Positions 8,203-17,095 are shown, numbered from the stretch's first letter. The stretch is 45,828 nucleotides of DNA from Nitrosomonadales bacterium (GCA_009886095.1 VFJL01000019.1:1-45828); one strand, 5' to 3'. Numbers and translations: made by a program. The notes: generated from the letters alone by a model not told the origin.

Positions 8203-10779
8203 TCACGGGTTCATGGCACCCCGGTTTCTAGCCGTCGGGCTAGTATCGGTGTAGCCAGGAATTCTCTGCTGCAATGCCTTCAGCGGGCTTATACCAATCC
8301 CCATCAGGCCGTTCAATTCAAGTTGCAGGAAAGCTACTGTGGTCGTATGTTGGGGGAGAATGGCCATCTGCGAGAACATAAAGCGCAGCGACCAGCAACA
8401 GGCATTATACTCAATCCCTGCAAGCGATTCCAGAATTCTGGCATCCAGTATTGAGTAGTTTATTTTTCCTACAGCTTGCCATTTTTCTGAAAACCGCCAT
8501 TGTGTAGAAATATCAGCCTGGTGGAGCCCAAGAGGGTTCAGGGGATAGAGTGGCGGGTTCGGGTTCAAATTCAGGCCTGGCCCAAAACGGGAGTAGCGGT
8601 AGCCAACATTTATTACCCTGCCAGGTGCCGGGTTGTAGCTCAAGGCCGAGCGCACCACGCCGACTTCCATCTTGCTCTGATCGAGCTGCACAGTTGTGTC
8701 AGTTTTAATTTGCGGCGTGAAATGTCCCGTGACTGCAGCGATAAAATCTATCCTGCTGTTGGCTTGGGGTATATTTAATGCGGTTACCCGAGTGGGCACG
8801 AGGTGAATCACCTGGCCTATGCTGACGCTCAGACGTTCTTTGCCGGAATCTGGCTCAAGCAGGCGCGAGGTGAGTCCCAGGCTAATTCGGTTCGCATCAT
8901 TGATACGATCACTGCCGCTAAAGCGATTTTCGCTAAAAATCTGGGCGAAACTGAAGTCCGTAAAAGTGGAGTCAAAGTTGGGTAGCAGACTCTGTTCGCG
9001 GAAAGGTACATAAACATACATGGCTCGTGGCTCAAGGGTCTGGGTGAACCGTTCTCCGCGTAATGCGACATCACGTTCAAGCACGGCACCGCTGTCCAAG
9101 CTGAATATGGGTACAGTACGACTCGGCTGCTGCGTGCCCTGGGAATTGGGATTCAGGTCATAGCTGGTGTGGTGTATGCCAATCTTGGGTATTATATGGC
9201 CAAATTCCTTGCGCATAGGGAAGCTGACGCTAGGATTGAGCACCAGGCGATTGCCGGTTATCCGGGTGGGGTCGCGATGGGAAAAACTCGTCCAACTACT
9301 CTTGAGATCGAGCTCTGCCCCGAGTATGTTGGGCTTTGTTATATCTAGAGTAAATTCTGGCAGGCGCTGGTAAACCCCGGCGCCACGGATGTTTTGGAAG
9401 CTTTGTGTCATCGCCTTAAAATTCAAAGACCCGTCTCCCCACAGATCGCGTTGATACGACAAAGACGCTTCCTGTTTCAGATTTGCCTGACTGGTCTGTC
9501 TGACATCATAGGCGAGGTCAGTGAAGTATCGGCTATCGGAAACGTTGTTGTAATTAATATTACCAGTCCAGCCGTAGCCAAACTTCTGGTCATGTACGAA
9601 CGCCAAGCTGTGGCGATTTCGGTCTGAAGCAGTGGCGCCCGGTATTACATCAGACGTTGCGCTCGGCAAGAATTCAAGTTGCAAATCACCAGTTGCATTT
9701 TTTCCCATATAACGCAACTCGTTTTGTAGCATGATGCCGCGATTCGACATAGTCCGTGCCGCGAAGGTCGCATCGATGTTGGGCGCGATATTCCAATAAA
9801 ATGGCACTGTAAATTCGGCACCGGTTCTGACGTTGTAACCGGCAGTGGGGGCGAGTAATCCGCTCTTGCGCTCATTGTCAAAGGAGAAACTTACCCAAGG
9901 TGTATACATAATAGGTACCCCCTTGAACTCGAGTTTGACATGGCGGGCGGTACCTGTTTTCCGCTCGTTGTCTATTGCCAGATCATCCGCCAGCAGCATC
10001 CAGTCATCATCTCCTGCTGGGCAAGTGGTATAACTTCCTTGCCGCAACCGGTAGTTGTTCTCACCTTCGAACAGCAGTAAACCGGCATTGCCGCGACTAC
10101 TATCGCCCCCCTTCTGCAATCCTTTTTGCAGACGATAGTTGACCTGACTCATTTGCCCGGTTGTATTTTCCATATTTAGCCTGAGTTGCGAGCCTTCCAG
10201 AATGTCTCCACGGCCCTGGTGTTCGATACGCACGCCGCCTTCGGCTACGATTTCTTCGGTATCCTGAAAATATTTTATTTGCTTGGCCAGAATGAGCTTG
10301 TCGCCACTACGCAGCTCAACATTGCCGATGGCCTCGATCATTTTGTCAACGTGGCCTTCCATGCGATCGGCGTCAATGTATACCAGCCTGATATCCGAGT
10401 TGCTACCACGCAGCTCATCCTCATATAAGGCGCCAATTTCACGTTCATGGTGACCCTGAGCCAGCCCAGCCTCGGTAAATGCAAACTTGTTATTGCTGAT
10501 ATTCTTCCTGGTTCTTTGTACCGGTAGCAAGGTATTGGCAACTGCAGGCGGAAGGCTGCCGCGTAACTCAATGGTACTGATTGCTTCAATGCCACGGTCA
10601 TAGTGGCCCTGTAAGCGCCCAGCCTCAGTGAATGTCGGCATGTTGCTGCTTTTCAGTGGCGATGGTAACGTATTGGCAAGTGCACTCAGAGTCGGTGACG
10701 GCGCGTCAGCAAACGCATTGAGCGAAATGCAAAGTAAACAAATGAACCAACGAGTAGCGCAGGGAAAATGCAAATTCAT
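8203..10779 (-). CDS. lptD: LPS-assembly protein LptD
   Basis: LptD is the outer-membrane barrel that, with LptE, inserts lipopolysaccharide into the outer leaflet. I take the start at ATG 10777-10779 (MNLHFPC...) because it is followed at once by a signal peptide (WFICLLCISLNAFA); the open frame upstream is featureless. The product has 858 residues. The N-terminal jellyroll includes ADRMEGHVDKMIEAIGNVEL and is preceded by two degenerate copies of the same motif (residues about 50-74 and 101-125), which is unusual. The rest is a long barrel rich in aromatic and alternating residues. SurA, its chaperone, is the next gene. Confidence 0.93.
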   Translation of the reverse strand: MNLHFPCATRWFICLLCISLNAFADAPSPTLSALANTLPSPLKSSNMPTFTEAGRLQGHYDRGIEAISTIELRGSLPPAVANTLLPVQRTRKNISNNKFAFTEAGLAQGHHEREIGALYEDELRGSNSDIRLVYIDADRMEGHVDKMIEAIGNVELRSGDKLILAKQIKYFQDTEEIVAEGGVRIEHQGRGDILEGSQLRLNMENTTGQMSQVNYRLQKGLQKGGDSSRGNAGLLLFEGENNYRLRQGSYTTCPAGDDDWMLLADDLAIDNERKTGTARHVKLEFKGVPIMYTPWVSFSFDNERKSGLLAPTAGYNVRTGAEFTVPFYWNIAPNIDATFAARTMSNRGIMLQNELRYMGKNATGDLQLEFLPSATSDVIPGATASDRNRHSLAFVHDQKFGYGWTGNINYNNVSDSRYFTDLAYDVRQTSQANLKQEASLSYQRDLWGDGSLNFKAMTQSFQNIRGAGVYQRLPEFTLDITKPNILGAELDLKSSWTSFSHRDPTRITGNRLVLNPSVSFPMRKEFGHIIPKIGIHHTSYDLNPNSQGTQQPSRTVPIFSLDSGAVLERDVALRGERFTQTLEPRAMYVYVPFREQSLLPNFDSTFTDFSFAQIFSENRFSGSDRINDANRISLGLTSRLLEPDSGKERLSVSIGQVIHLVPTRVTALNIPQANSRIDFIAAVTGHFTPQIKTDTTVQLDQSKMEVGVVRSALSYNPAPGRVINVGYRYSRFGPGLNLNPNPPLYPLNPLGLHQADISTQWRFSEKWQAVGKINYSILDARILESLAGIEYNACCWSLRFMFSQMAILPQHTTTVAFLQLELNGLMGIGISPLKALQQRIPGYTDTSPTARNRGAMNP
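10306..10632 (-). repeat. Three imperfect repeats in the LptD N-terminal domain
   Basis: Residues about 50-74 (FTEAGRLQGHYDRGIEA...), 101-125 (FTEAGLAQGHHEREIGA...) and 135-158 (IDADRMEGHVDKMIEA...) share the pattern A(D/G)-x-x-(Q/E)GHx(D/E)(R/K)-x-I-x-A, then a stretch ending ELR. The third copy is the ordinary start of the LptD jellyroll. The first two look like added copies. Confidence 0.6.
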
Positions 10780-11210
10780 TTCTGGGATGTCTGTCCTGAA
10801 AAAGCTATTCGGCCAAGGATGAATTGCCGTTTTCAGGTTTATAGGTATCGCATTATCGGTATCGAAATGCGACGGCATGTATCCTTTTGCGGTCGGCTTC
10901 CAGAAAAGGTGGGGCAAGCATCGAGTCCACCACTCAACCTGCTTGACGATGCTGCAGCGGCACACGAGGTTGTAAGTGTAACAAAAAACAGAGGACAAAT
11001 CATATACATGCTTTGATGGTGCGGGTTTTGATAGGGGCTCCTGAGCATATTGTTTTCAGGTGAGAAGGAAGCTGACGGGATTGAGCGTCGCAGTCAAATT
11101 TGTGAAAACGGGTGTATGGCCATTTCGGCAATGGATGTCGATGACAAGAAAGAGCTGCCTGTCACAGTATAATCCTATTATCTGTTCTGAAATTATTCCA
11201 GATAACCCCA
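10780..11210. other. Divergent intergenic region lptD / histidine phosphatase
   Basis: No gene is supported here. A perfect TATAAT sits at 11168-11173 on the plus strand, 38 bp before the phosphatase start, but the best -35 match (ATGACA at 11141-11146) is 21 bp away and so poorly spaced. On the minus strand the lptD leader is about 200 bp with no clear promoter that I can choose with confidence. Confidence 0.35.
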
Positions 11211-11846
11211 ATGACCATCAGTCGTATCATTTTGCTTCGTCACGGCGAAACCGTATGGAATCGGGAGGGCCGTATTCAGGGACACCTCAACAGTCCCCTG
11301 AGCGCTATCGGCATTGCCCAGGCTGAAGCCTTGGCACACCGGTTGGCTGGTGAGTCCTTCGCCGCTCTCTACAGCAGCGATCTGGGGCGTGCGCGCGAAA
11401 CTGCGGAACGTATCGCCGCCCGTACCGATCATCGGGTTGTCCTTGATCCAGCCCTCAGAGAGCGCAATCTCGGCATACTGCAGGGACTCATCCGTGCCGA
11501 AGCACAGGTATTGCACCCGGAAATCTATGCCCGCTACCGGACATTCGATCCTGATTGCGTAATCCCTGGCGGCGAGAATGCGCAGAAATTCATAGACAGA
11601 GTGATGATGGCCTTTTCCGCTATCGCTGATCAATTTCCCGGGAAGGCTGTGGTGGTGGTGACTCATGGTGGGGTGCTGGATGTACTGTACCGTCATGCCA
11701 GCGGGCTACCGTTGCATGGCGCGCGCACGGCTCCATTGCCAAACGCGGGTTTCAATTGTCTTGTCTACGGGGTCGGTGGGCGTTGGTCGCTACCGCTATG
11801 GGGTGATGTGACTCACTTGCAGGATCCTTTGCCGGGTGACTCATAG
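11211..11846 (+). CDS. Histidine phosphatase family protein (GpmB/CobC-like)
   Basis: This is a cytoplasmic phosphatase of the branch-2-like histidine phosphatase (phosphoglycerate mutase) superfamily with 211 residues. The phosphohistidine motif is LLRHGETVWN (about 8-17). The acceptor glutamate lies in LRERNLGILQG, and the second catalytic histidine in VVVTHGGVLDVLYR (about 149-162). Members act on a range of small phosphate esters (alpha-ribazole phosphate, sugar phosphates), and the substrate cannot be told from sequence. It precedes mpl by 80 bp on the same strand. Confidence 0.88.
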   Translation: MTISRIILLRHGETVWNREGRIQGHLNSPLSAIGIAQAEALAHRLAGESFAALYSSDLGRARETAERIAARTDHRVVLDPALRERNLGILQGLIRAEAQVLHPEIYARYRTFDPDCVIPGGENAQKFIDRVMMAFSAIADQFPGKAVVVVTHGGVLDVLYRHASGLPLHGARTAPLPNAGFNCLVYGVGGRWSLPLWGDVTHLQDPLPGDS

Positions 11847-11926
11847 TGTCGCCGCTCAAGGCTGGTTATTTTTATACTGGGCCATGTTTGCCGGGCGCAG
11901 TGTATTTCATATTCTGGAGCTGAATC

Positions 11927-13285
11927 TTGCATATCCACATTCTTGGCATTTGCGGTACTTTCATGGGCGGCATTGCGGCGATTGCGCGCGAGGCTGGACA
12001 CAAGGTCACGGGCTGCGATGCTGGCGTTTATCCGCCGATGAGCACCCAACTGGAATCCCAGGGGATTGATCTGATCGAAGGATACTCCCCGGAACAGATC
12101 AAGCTGAATCCCGATGTATTCGTGGTCGGCAACGTGGTATCACGCGGCAATCCGCTGATGGAGGAGATCCTCAACCGCAATCTGCCCTATATTTCCGGCC
12201 CGCAATGGCTTGCGGAAAACGTGCTGCGCGACAAATGGGTGCTGGCAGTTGCGGGCACCCACGGCAAGACCAGCACCAGTTCGATGCTGGCATGGATACT
12301 CGCGTATGCGGGAATGGAACCCGGTTTTTTGATCGGTGGTATACCCCGGAACTTCGGTATCTCGGCCCGGCTTGGCAGCGATTCATCCTTCTTTGTCATC
12401 GAAGCGGATGAGTACGATACCGCTTTCTTTGACAAGCGCTCCAAATTTGTCCATTACCGCCCCCGGACCGCGATTCTCAACAATCTTGAGTTTGATCATG
12501 CCGACATCTTCTCCGATCTGGCTGCGATTGAGCAGCAATTTCACCAATTTGTACGCATCATACCGAGTAATGGGCTGATCGTTGCTAATGGTCAGGATGA
12601 GAATTTACAGCGGGTTCTGGCTAAAGGCTGCTGGACGCCAGTGGAAAAAGTGGGGACAGCCGATGGCTGGCAGGCGGAAATCGTGGGAGATGGCGGAATC
12701 GCCATTTCCTGCAGGGGCGAATCCCAAGGCATCCTGCACTGGGAGTTGCTGGGAGAGCACAACCGCATGAACGCATTGGCAGCACTGGCTGCTGCCCGCC
12801 ATGCCGGTGTGCCAGTCAACAGCGGTATGGCGGCACTGGCGCAATTCAAGAACGTCAAGCGGCGCATGGAAGTGTGCGGTGTGGTCAACGGTGTCACCGT
12901 GTACGACGATTTCGCGCATCATCCCACCGCGATCCACACGACGCTGCAAGGCTTACGCGATAAGGTGAAGGGGGCGCGCATTATCGCCGTACTGGAACCC
13001 CGCTCCAACACCATGAAAATGGGCACCTGGAAAGACAGTCTGGCAGGCAGCCTCGCTGCCGCTGACCAGGTGTTCTGCTACACCGCCAATCTGGGATGGA
13101 ATGCGGCAGAAGCATTGCAATCTCTTGGCGCCAAAGCTGCGAGCCATGACAGTCTGGAACAACTCATTGCCGCCATTGCTGCCACCGCCCGCCCCGGCGA
13201 CCACGTTCTCATCATGAGCAACGGCGGTTTCGGCGGCATCCACGAGAAGTTGCTCAAGGCATTGGGCGCAACGGCTGCGGCATGA
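11927..13285 (+). CDS. mpl: UDP-N-acetylmuramate:L-Ala-gamma-D-Glu-meso-DAP ligase
   Basis: Mpl joins recycled murein tripeptide to UDP-MurNAc, returning cell-wall peptide to synthesis. The 452-residue Mur ligase has N-terminal HIHILGICGTFMGGIA, the ATP loop VAGTHGKTSTSSML (about 108-121), IEADEYDTAFFDKRSKF with the family-typical metal-binding acids, NLEFDHADIF, the central LLGEHNRMNALAA and the C-terminal DDFAHHPTAI. The start is TTG at 11927-11929, supported by GGAG 10 bp upstream and by the family N terminus beginning right there. Together with MltA it forms part of peptidoglycan turnover. Confidence 0.95.
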   Translation: MHIHILGICGTFMGGIAAIAREAGHKVTGCDAGVYPPMSTQLESQGIDLIEGYSPEQIKLNPDVFVVGNVVSRGNPLMEEILNRNLPYISGPQWLAENVLRDKWVLAVAGTHGKTSTSSMLAWILAYAGMEPGFLIGGIPRNFGISARLGSDSSFFVIEADEYDTAFFDKRSKFVHYRPRTAILNNLEFDHADIFSDLAAIEQQFHQFVRIIPSNGLIVANGQDENLQRVLAKGCWTPVEKVGTADGWQAEIVGDGGIAISCRGESQGILHWELLGEHNRMNALAALAAARHAGVPVNSGMAALAQFKNVKRRMEVCGVVNGVTVYDDFAHHPTAIHTTLQGLRDKVKGARIIAVLEPRSNTMKMGTWKDSLAGSLAAADQVFCYTANLGWNAAEALQSLGAKAASHDSLEQLIAAIAATARPGDHVLIMSNGGFGGIHEKLLKALGATAAA

Positions 13286-13431
13286 TTTACAGTGGCTGTT
13301 TCTTCTTTGACTCGGCTGAGTTGTGCCAGGAAGAGACACATGGCGACAGGCAGCTCCGTGCCAGAAAGAGACGGTCGAGATGGCTAACCATTCGTTGGAG
13401 GGCCGTCGCGCCTGCAGCGAATTGTTCGGCG

Positions 13432-13911
13432 TCATTTCCTCGGTCTCACGCCAACGTAATTTAGCAGACGACCGAGTCTACCCACGCCACGAGACAGCAA
13501 GAACTCTTCAAGCGAAGAAGCAATGCAAACTTGCGACGGCTCGGTGATTGCTATTGCCGCGATTGCTTCAATTTTGTAGTCCCCATCAGGGCTTGGCCGG
13601 ATGAAAGCAGCGGAGTTCCGATATTTTTTAGTGTGTGCTGCCAGCCTGCCGCCTATGGTGTGCATAGTCGCCTTGCCAATATATAGGCCGAGAGAGTCGC
13701 TACTTATGTGCGATGCGAGCAAGAAATAGACTCCGCCGTAATCACTACTTGGCCATACGTCACCACCCCACTTCCCTGGGACTGTCTCCCTAAACATGTG
13801 CGCATCAGACGTAGAAATCATTTTGATCTTGCAGTGGTCTGCAAGTAGTAAGTTGAACTCTACAACTCCTTCGTTGATGTGCTCGATAAGAGGCTGAAAT
13901 TTCCTCTGCAT
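13432..13911 (-). CDS. GIY-YIG-like endonuclease domain protein
   Basis: The product has 159 residues. The core GGVYFLLASHISSDSLGLYIGKA (about 59-81) has the two spaced aromatic-rich strands of a GIY-YIG fold as GVYFL and LYIGKA, followed by IGGRLAAHTKKY with the expected Arg and His. The C-terminal EEFLLSRGVGRLGRLLNY is consistent with a single-domain member. The start at 13911 is preceded by a purine-rich GAGAGAGGCGAGAGA. GIY-YIG nucleases occur in restriction, repair and homing contexts; the target here is unknown. It is the first gene of the accessory island, convergent with mpl and divergent from the WYL regulator. Confidence 0.6.
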   Translation of the reverse strand: MQRKFQPLIEHINEGVVEFNLLLADHCKIKMISTSDAHMFRETVPGKWGGDVWPSSDYGGVYFLLASHISSDSLGLYIGKATMHTIGGRLAAHTKKYRNSAAFIRPSPDGDYKIEAIAAIAITEPSQVCIASSLEEFLLSRGVGRLGRLLNYVGVRPRK

Positions 13912-14034
13912 TCTCTCGCCTCTCTCAGTGAGCGGTATGACGCCGAACAGTCATTAGACTTCCACGCCTTCGATGTGTTCGTAGATCATTGTTTTTACCT
14001 TTTTGCAGATAGATGAGTAGAATTGCATCCATTC

Positions 14035-14051
14035 GCGTCATGCTGTGTCGC
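14035..14051. promoter_or_regulatory. Candidate WYL-regulator operator, site 1
   Basis: GCGTCA-TGCTG-TGTCGC is an interrupted inverted repeat of 17 bp. The same arrangement appears at 15494-15510 and 18622-18638. Here it lies 43 bp before the preferred start of the WYL gene, which suggests autoregulation. Confidence 0.55.
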
Positions 14052-14094
14052 AGTCGAAATGTATATTGGTTCTTCGGCTACGCACCCTGACGCC

Positions 14095-15153
14095 ATGGAC
14101 ACAATAACCAATCCATCGAGCAACATCATGCAATCTCAGAACGACACGCAATTACGCCAATGGGCGACGCTCCGGCGTATCCCGCAACATCCGCGCCAGA
14201 TAACCGCACGGGAACTCACTGAACGTTTGGGATCGGAAGGCTTTGAGGTCAGCAAGCGCACCGTGGAGCGCGATCTGCTCGCGCTTTCTGAGATCTTCCC
14301 GCTGCTTTCCAACGAGCGCTCACGTCCTTATGGATGGAGTTGGAGTAAAGATGCCGAGGCGTTTGCATTACCCACCATGTCGCCGTTACAAGCTTTGACG
14401 CTGGAACTTGCGCACGATCATTTGGCCGCTCTGTTACCGGCCAGCTTGCTTGGAACTCTCGCCCCGTATTTCAAATGTGCTGATGGCGTGTTATCCAGCG
14501 GTGCAGGCGTGAAAAAACTGGCTAGCTGGCGCAAGAAGATTGCCATCGTGCCGCCTAGCCAGCCTTTGATCCCGCCGGACTATCCCGAAGCAATCATTGA
14601 AACGGTGCATTCCGCCTTGCTGTCCGAGCAACAATTGCAGATCAGTTACACCTCACGCGAGCAAGGTGAAACCAAAACCTATCCGGTTCATCCACTGGGG
14701 ATTGTGCAACGCGGCGCAGTCACCTATCTAGTTGCCACGCTATATGACTACACCGACATTCGCTTGCTCGCCGTGCACCGCATCCTGTCGGCACAAGTAT
14801 TGGATCAACCCGCCAGGACACCGAAAGATTTTGATCTGATGCAATACATCCACCTTGGTGCACTCGGCTTTGATAAAGAGGGTGAAATCAAACTGGTGGT
14901 GCGCTTCACCACTCCCGCTGCCGAACATCTGCGGGAAACGCCACTGTCGCTTGATCAGCAAATGGAATCAGACCAACCCGACTGGGTACGCGTGCAAGCC
15001 ACCGTGCCGGACACGGCACAACTACGTTGGTGGCTGTTGGGTTTTGGCGATCAGGTGGAAGTGCTGGAGCCTGCTTCTTTGCGGGAAGAGTTTGTAAATA
15101 TGGCTCAATCACTGCATGGCATTTACCATAGGCAGATACCGAACGGCTACTGA
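14095..15153 (+). CDS. WYL-domain transcriptional regulator with N-terminal HTH
   Basis: The product has about 352 residues. The N-terminal winged HTH reads LRRIPQHPRQITARELTERL, with SKRTVERDLLALSEIFPL as the recognition part. The WYL domain follows (SYTSREQGETKTYPVHPLGIVQRGAVTYLVATLYDYTDIRLLAVHRI, with the W-Y-L positions varied), then the WCX extension to the end. WYL proteins commonly sense nucleic-acid ligands and repress defence operons (BrxR, CapW). The frame opens at 14023, but that would place operator site 1 inside the coding region, so I prefer ATG 14095 (MDTITN) or ATG 14128 (MQSQND). No clear ribosome-binding site decides between them. It is probably the regulator of the island. 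Confidence 0.85.
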   Translation: MDTITNPSSNIMQSQNDTQLRQWATLRRIPQHPRQITARELTERLGSEGFEVSKRTVERDLLALSEIFPLLSNERSRPYGWSWSKDAEAFALPTMSPLQALTLELAHDHLAALLPASLLGTLAPYFKCADGVLSSGAGVKKLASWRKKIAIVPPSQPLIPPDYPEAIIETVHSALLSEQQLQISYTSREQGETKTYPVHPLGIVQRGAVTYLVATLYDYTDIRLLAVHRILSAQVLDQPARTPKDFDLMQYIHLGALGFDKEGEIKLVVRFTTPAAEHLRETPLSLDQQMESDQPDWVRVQATVPDTAQLRWWLLGFGDQVEVLEPASLREEFVNMAQSLHGIYHRQIPNGY

Positions 15154-15223
15154 GGACGATTCTGCCGCGACCATCATAGCCATCAAGCCCTCTGAGCATT
15201 TCTTTCGCAAAGATCCTCGACAA

Positions 15224-15331
15224 TCATATTAGACCGCATGTTAGCAATATAGCTGCCAGTTCTTTTGTGTTAAAACGGTCAGTGGTATTGAATAGCACCT
15301 TGAAGTGGTTATCGCCTTCGTAAATTTTCAT
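15224..15331 (-). CDS. Small ORF (35 aa), overlapping its upstream neighbour
   Basis: The frame begins MKIYEGDNHFKVLFNTTDRF and ends LTCGLI. A strong ribosome-binding site AAGGAG lies 7 bp before the ATG. The start lies inside the last codons of the 44-residue ORF upstream, suggesting translational coupling. The composition is protein-like (mixed charged and hydrophobic residues). No family is recognised. It could encode a small regulatory or phage-derived protein, or be a chance frame. Confidence 0.4.
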   Translation of the reverse strand: MKIYEGDNHFKVLFNTTDRFNTKELAAILLTCGLI

Positions 15332-15443
15332 AGCTAGCTCCTTGAGGCGTTAATAAATACCCTGAAGGCTGTTGTGCGACACAATTTTCATTGTACGCGT
15401 GAACCGCCTCGAACAGCGAGGCTTGTTTTGTTTCGTAGTTCAT
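15309..15443 (-). CDS. Small ORF (44 aa) divergent from the second island unit
   Basis: The frame begins MNYETKQASLFEAVHAYN and ends ENLRRR. GGAAAGGA lies 5 bp before the ATG, a good ribosome-binding site. It overlaps the following 35-residue ORF by 23 bp. Its 5' end faces operator site 2 (15494-15510) across about 50 bp, so both directions could answer to the same regulator. Not recognised; supported only by its translation signals and position. Confidence 0.4.
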   Translation of the reverse strand: MNYETKQASLFEAVHAYNENCVAQQPSGYLLTPQGASYENLRRR

Positions 15444-15493
15444 TTTGATCCTTTCCAGTAATTTTCTTTTGGGGTGTATTTAGCATCCTGACT

Positions 15494-15510
15494 GCGTCAT
15501 AGCGTGTCGC
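15494..15510. promoter_or_regulatory. Candidate WYL-regulator operator, site 2
   Basis: GCGTCA-TAGCG-TGTCGC has arms identical to site 1. Flanking bases are also similar to site 1 (18 of 21 positions, counting from GCGTCAT through the following TC). It lies between the small minus-strand ORFs and the unrecognised gene that opens the second plus-strand unit. Confidence 0.55.
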
Positions 15511-15521
15511 ATTCAGGAAAT

Positions 15522-16331
15522 ATGATCATCATGTCACTTTTCATGAATGATTCAACAAGGATGTGCAAACAAATGGAAATGAATTCAGCAGAAGCAAAGC
15601 AGGGCGATAATCTTCAACTAATCGAGATCAGGAAAATCAAAAGTGATTTTGGATCGGTCAAGGATTACCTAACATTTCGGGATGAGTTAATGAGTAAGGC
15701 CATTAATCCCTGGCTTAAAGATGCATATCTACACAGAGACAGACATGAAGAGATTCCCAGCGGCATATGGGCACTTATCGCCCGCGAACTGGTCGATGGT
15801 GCAATTACTACTACCGCCCTGATTGCTTTTGAGGAGCTGGATTTTGGGCTGAGTTCCGAGACGACTCCACCATTTGCGGGCATCACAGGTTTCAACGAGT
15901 GGGTAGCGCACTTTAATCCAATTTCTTGGGGCGATTGGTTAATGGTGCCAAAACTGTACCTAATGCATCTCAGGACAGGGCAGAATCTGCCAGCTTTGAA
16001 TGCTACACCCGACCCTTGGATTGATGCTGTGCTTCGTGAATCGCGCGGAATACTGATGTGGTCGAATCAGCTTGTCGACATCTGTCGCATGATTGAGGGT
16101 GTGGGTAGCACCGAAGTTGCCAAGATTCGTAAAGTTTGTAGTTTGATAGATGCTGGTTGGCAAGACACATTAAGGAGCATTCACTATTCGCCAACTAATC
16201 AAACACTACTGCAAATTTTTGAGGAGCGCACTGTCGGCATTGAATATATGCGACATATAGGCTACCGGGATTATATGTTTGCAAATTGGTTATCGAATTA
16301 CTTCGATAGGGCAGCGAAGATGGATAAATGA
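15522..16331 (+). CDS. Unrecognised protein opening the second island unit
   Basis: The product has up to 269 residues, depending on which of several in-frame ATGs is used (15522, 15531, 15543, 15561, 15573 or 15579). The frame itself begins with GTG at 15504, inside operator site 2, so a later start is expected. The sequence is largely helical with many Trp (NPISWGDWLMVPKLYL, IDAGWQDTLRSIHY), has no signal peptide or membrane helix, and shows no motif I can name. It lies 77 bp before the glycosylase-like gene and may be co-transcribed with it. As the first gene behind site 2, it is a likely core component of whatever the island does. Confidence 0.6.
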   Translation: MIIMSLFMNDSTRMCKQMEMNSAEAKQGDNLQLIEIRKIKSDFGSVKDYLTFRDELMSKAINPWLKDAYLHRDRHEEIPSGIWALIARELVDGAITTTALIAFEELDFGLSSETTPPFAGITGFNEWVAHFNPISWGDWLMVPKLYLMHLRTGQNLPALNATPDPWIDAVLRESRGILMWSNQLVDICRMIEGVGSTEVAKIRKVCSLIDAGWQDTLRSIHYSPTNQTLLQIFEERTVGIEYMRHIGYRDYMFANWLSNYFDRAAKMDK

Positions 16332-16408
16332 AATACCGATGTGTTTTGGAACACTTTGATCTTTACTCATAAGACAGTGAATGAGGAAACATTGTAGTAT
16401 GCCTATCT

Positions 16409-17095
16409 ATGGAAAACTCCCAACACGTTCAAATAAACGAGGATGGCGGCAATATGAAAAACGAATTAGAGGCATTGCTTAAAGAGATTGAAGCAGCATA
16501 TGAGGAGTCAGGTATCAAGGAGACGGCGGGGTTGAATTACTCGCTCATCACGGGTAGCTTACAAAAAAACCAGCCATTGATTATCGGTTTTAACTGGGGC
16601 GCGAGCGATACTGAATATAAGCCTCAGAATAATATTGAGGTGGAAGATCTCTGCTTAGAAAACTTGGGTTCGATGAAAAGAATCATCCCATTCTGCAAAA
16701 AATATTTTGGAGAGGATTTTCTGGATAAAGCAAGCCAGACGAACTACTGCTTCTTTAGGTCAAAGAGCGAACGAGATATTGTTGAAAAAGATTTGGAGTT
16801 GTGCCGACCAATATTTGATAAGTTGATAATGCTCTTAATGCCGTCAATAGTTTTGTGTTTTTCGGGCCAACTCCGTGAGTATTTGTGTAACTCAAATCGA
16901 GTGGATCATATTGAGAAGAGAGGGTTCCCTTTCAAGCGAGGGAGCAAGGATGTTACGTGTTATGCAGCGAGAGGTTTCTTTAATGGGGCAAAGATTGTTT
17001 TTTTGCCACATCCGAACTTTCCTATTCCAGGAAAAACAAGAAATGAAGCATGGGATTTCATTCGAGCCTCTTGCAAAAGTCGCGACAATCTTTAA
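16409..17095 (+). CDS. Uracil-DNA-glycosylase-fold protein (divergent)
   Basis: The product has 228 residues (213 if ATG 16454 is the start; GAGGA lies 11 bp before it). PLIIGFNWGAS (about 56-66) occupies the place of the glycosylase motif 1 (GINPG-like), and FLPHPNFPIPGK (about 198-209) that of the C-terminal HPS motif. The middle has C-x-x-P and hydrophobic strands typical of the fold. No Fe-S cysteine set is apparent. The substrate is unknown, and the departures from both motifs (Trp in motif 1, Asn in motif 2) make ordinary uracil removal uncertain. It could excise modified bases, for example from phage DNA; that is inference. Confidence 0.55.
   Translation: MENSQHVQINEDGGNMKNELEALLKEIEAAYEESGIKETAGLNYSLITGSLQKNQPLIIGFNWGASDTEYKPQNNIEVEDLCLENLGSMKRIIPFCKKYFGEDFLDKASQTNYCFFRSKSERDIVEKDLELCRPIFDKLIMLLMPSIVLCFSGQLREYLCNSNRVDHIEKRGFPFKRGSKDVTCYAARGFFNGAKIVFLPHPNFPIPGKTRNEAWDFIRASCKSRDNL

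Larger units (their letters stand above)
15154..15521. other. Intergenic region with two small antisense ORFs and operator site 2
   Basis: After the WYL stop there is no gene over 60 residues for about 370 bp. The stretch contains two overlapping small minus-strand ORFs with good ribosome-binding sites (15224-15331 and 15309-15443) and the inverted repeat at 15494-15510, which lies between them and the plus-strand gene that follows. Confidence 0.4.

Noticed and set aside
10780-10998. 73-residue N-terminal extension of LptD
   Set aside because: A signal peptide begins at the internal ATG 10777-10779; residues before it would block export.
13388-13420. Sequence CTAACCATTCGTTGGAG resembling an integron attC arm
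   Set aside because: The core does not fit RYYYAAC/GTTRRRY at all positions and no paired arm at proper distance was found.
15376-15401. GCGACACAATTTTCATTGTACGC as a possible fourth WYL operator
   Set aside because: The half-sites have a different spacing and the right arm does not match TGTCGY; it also lies inside the small 44-residue frame.
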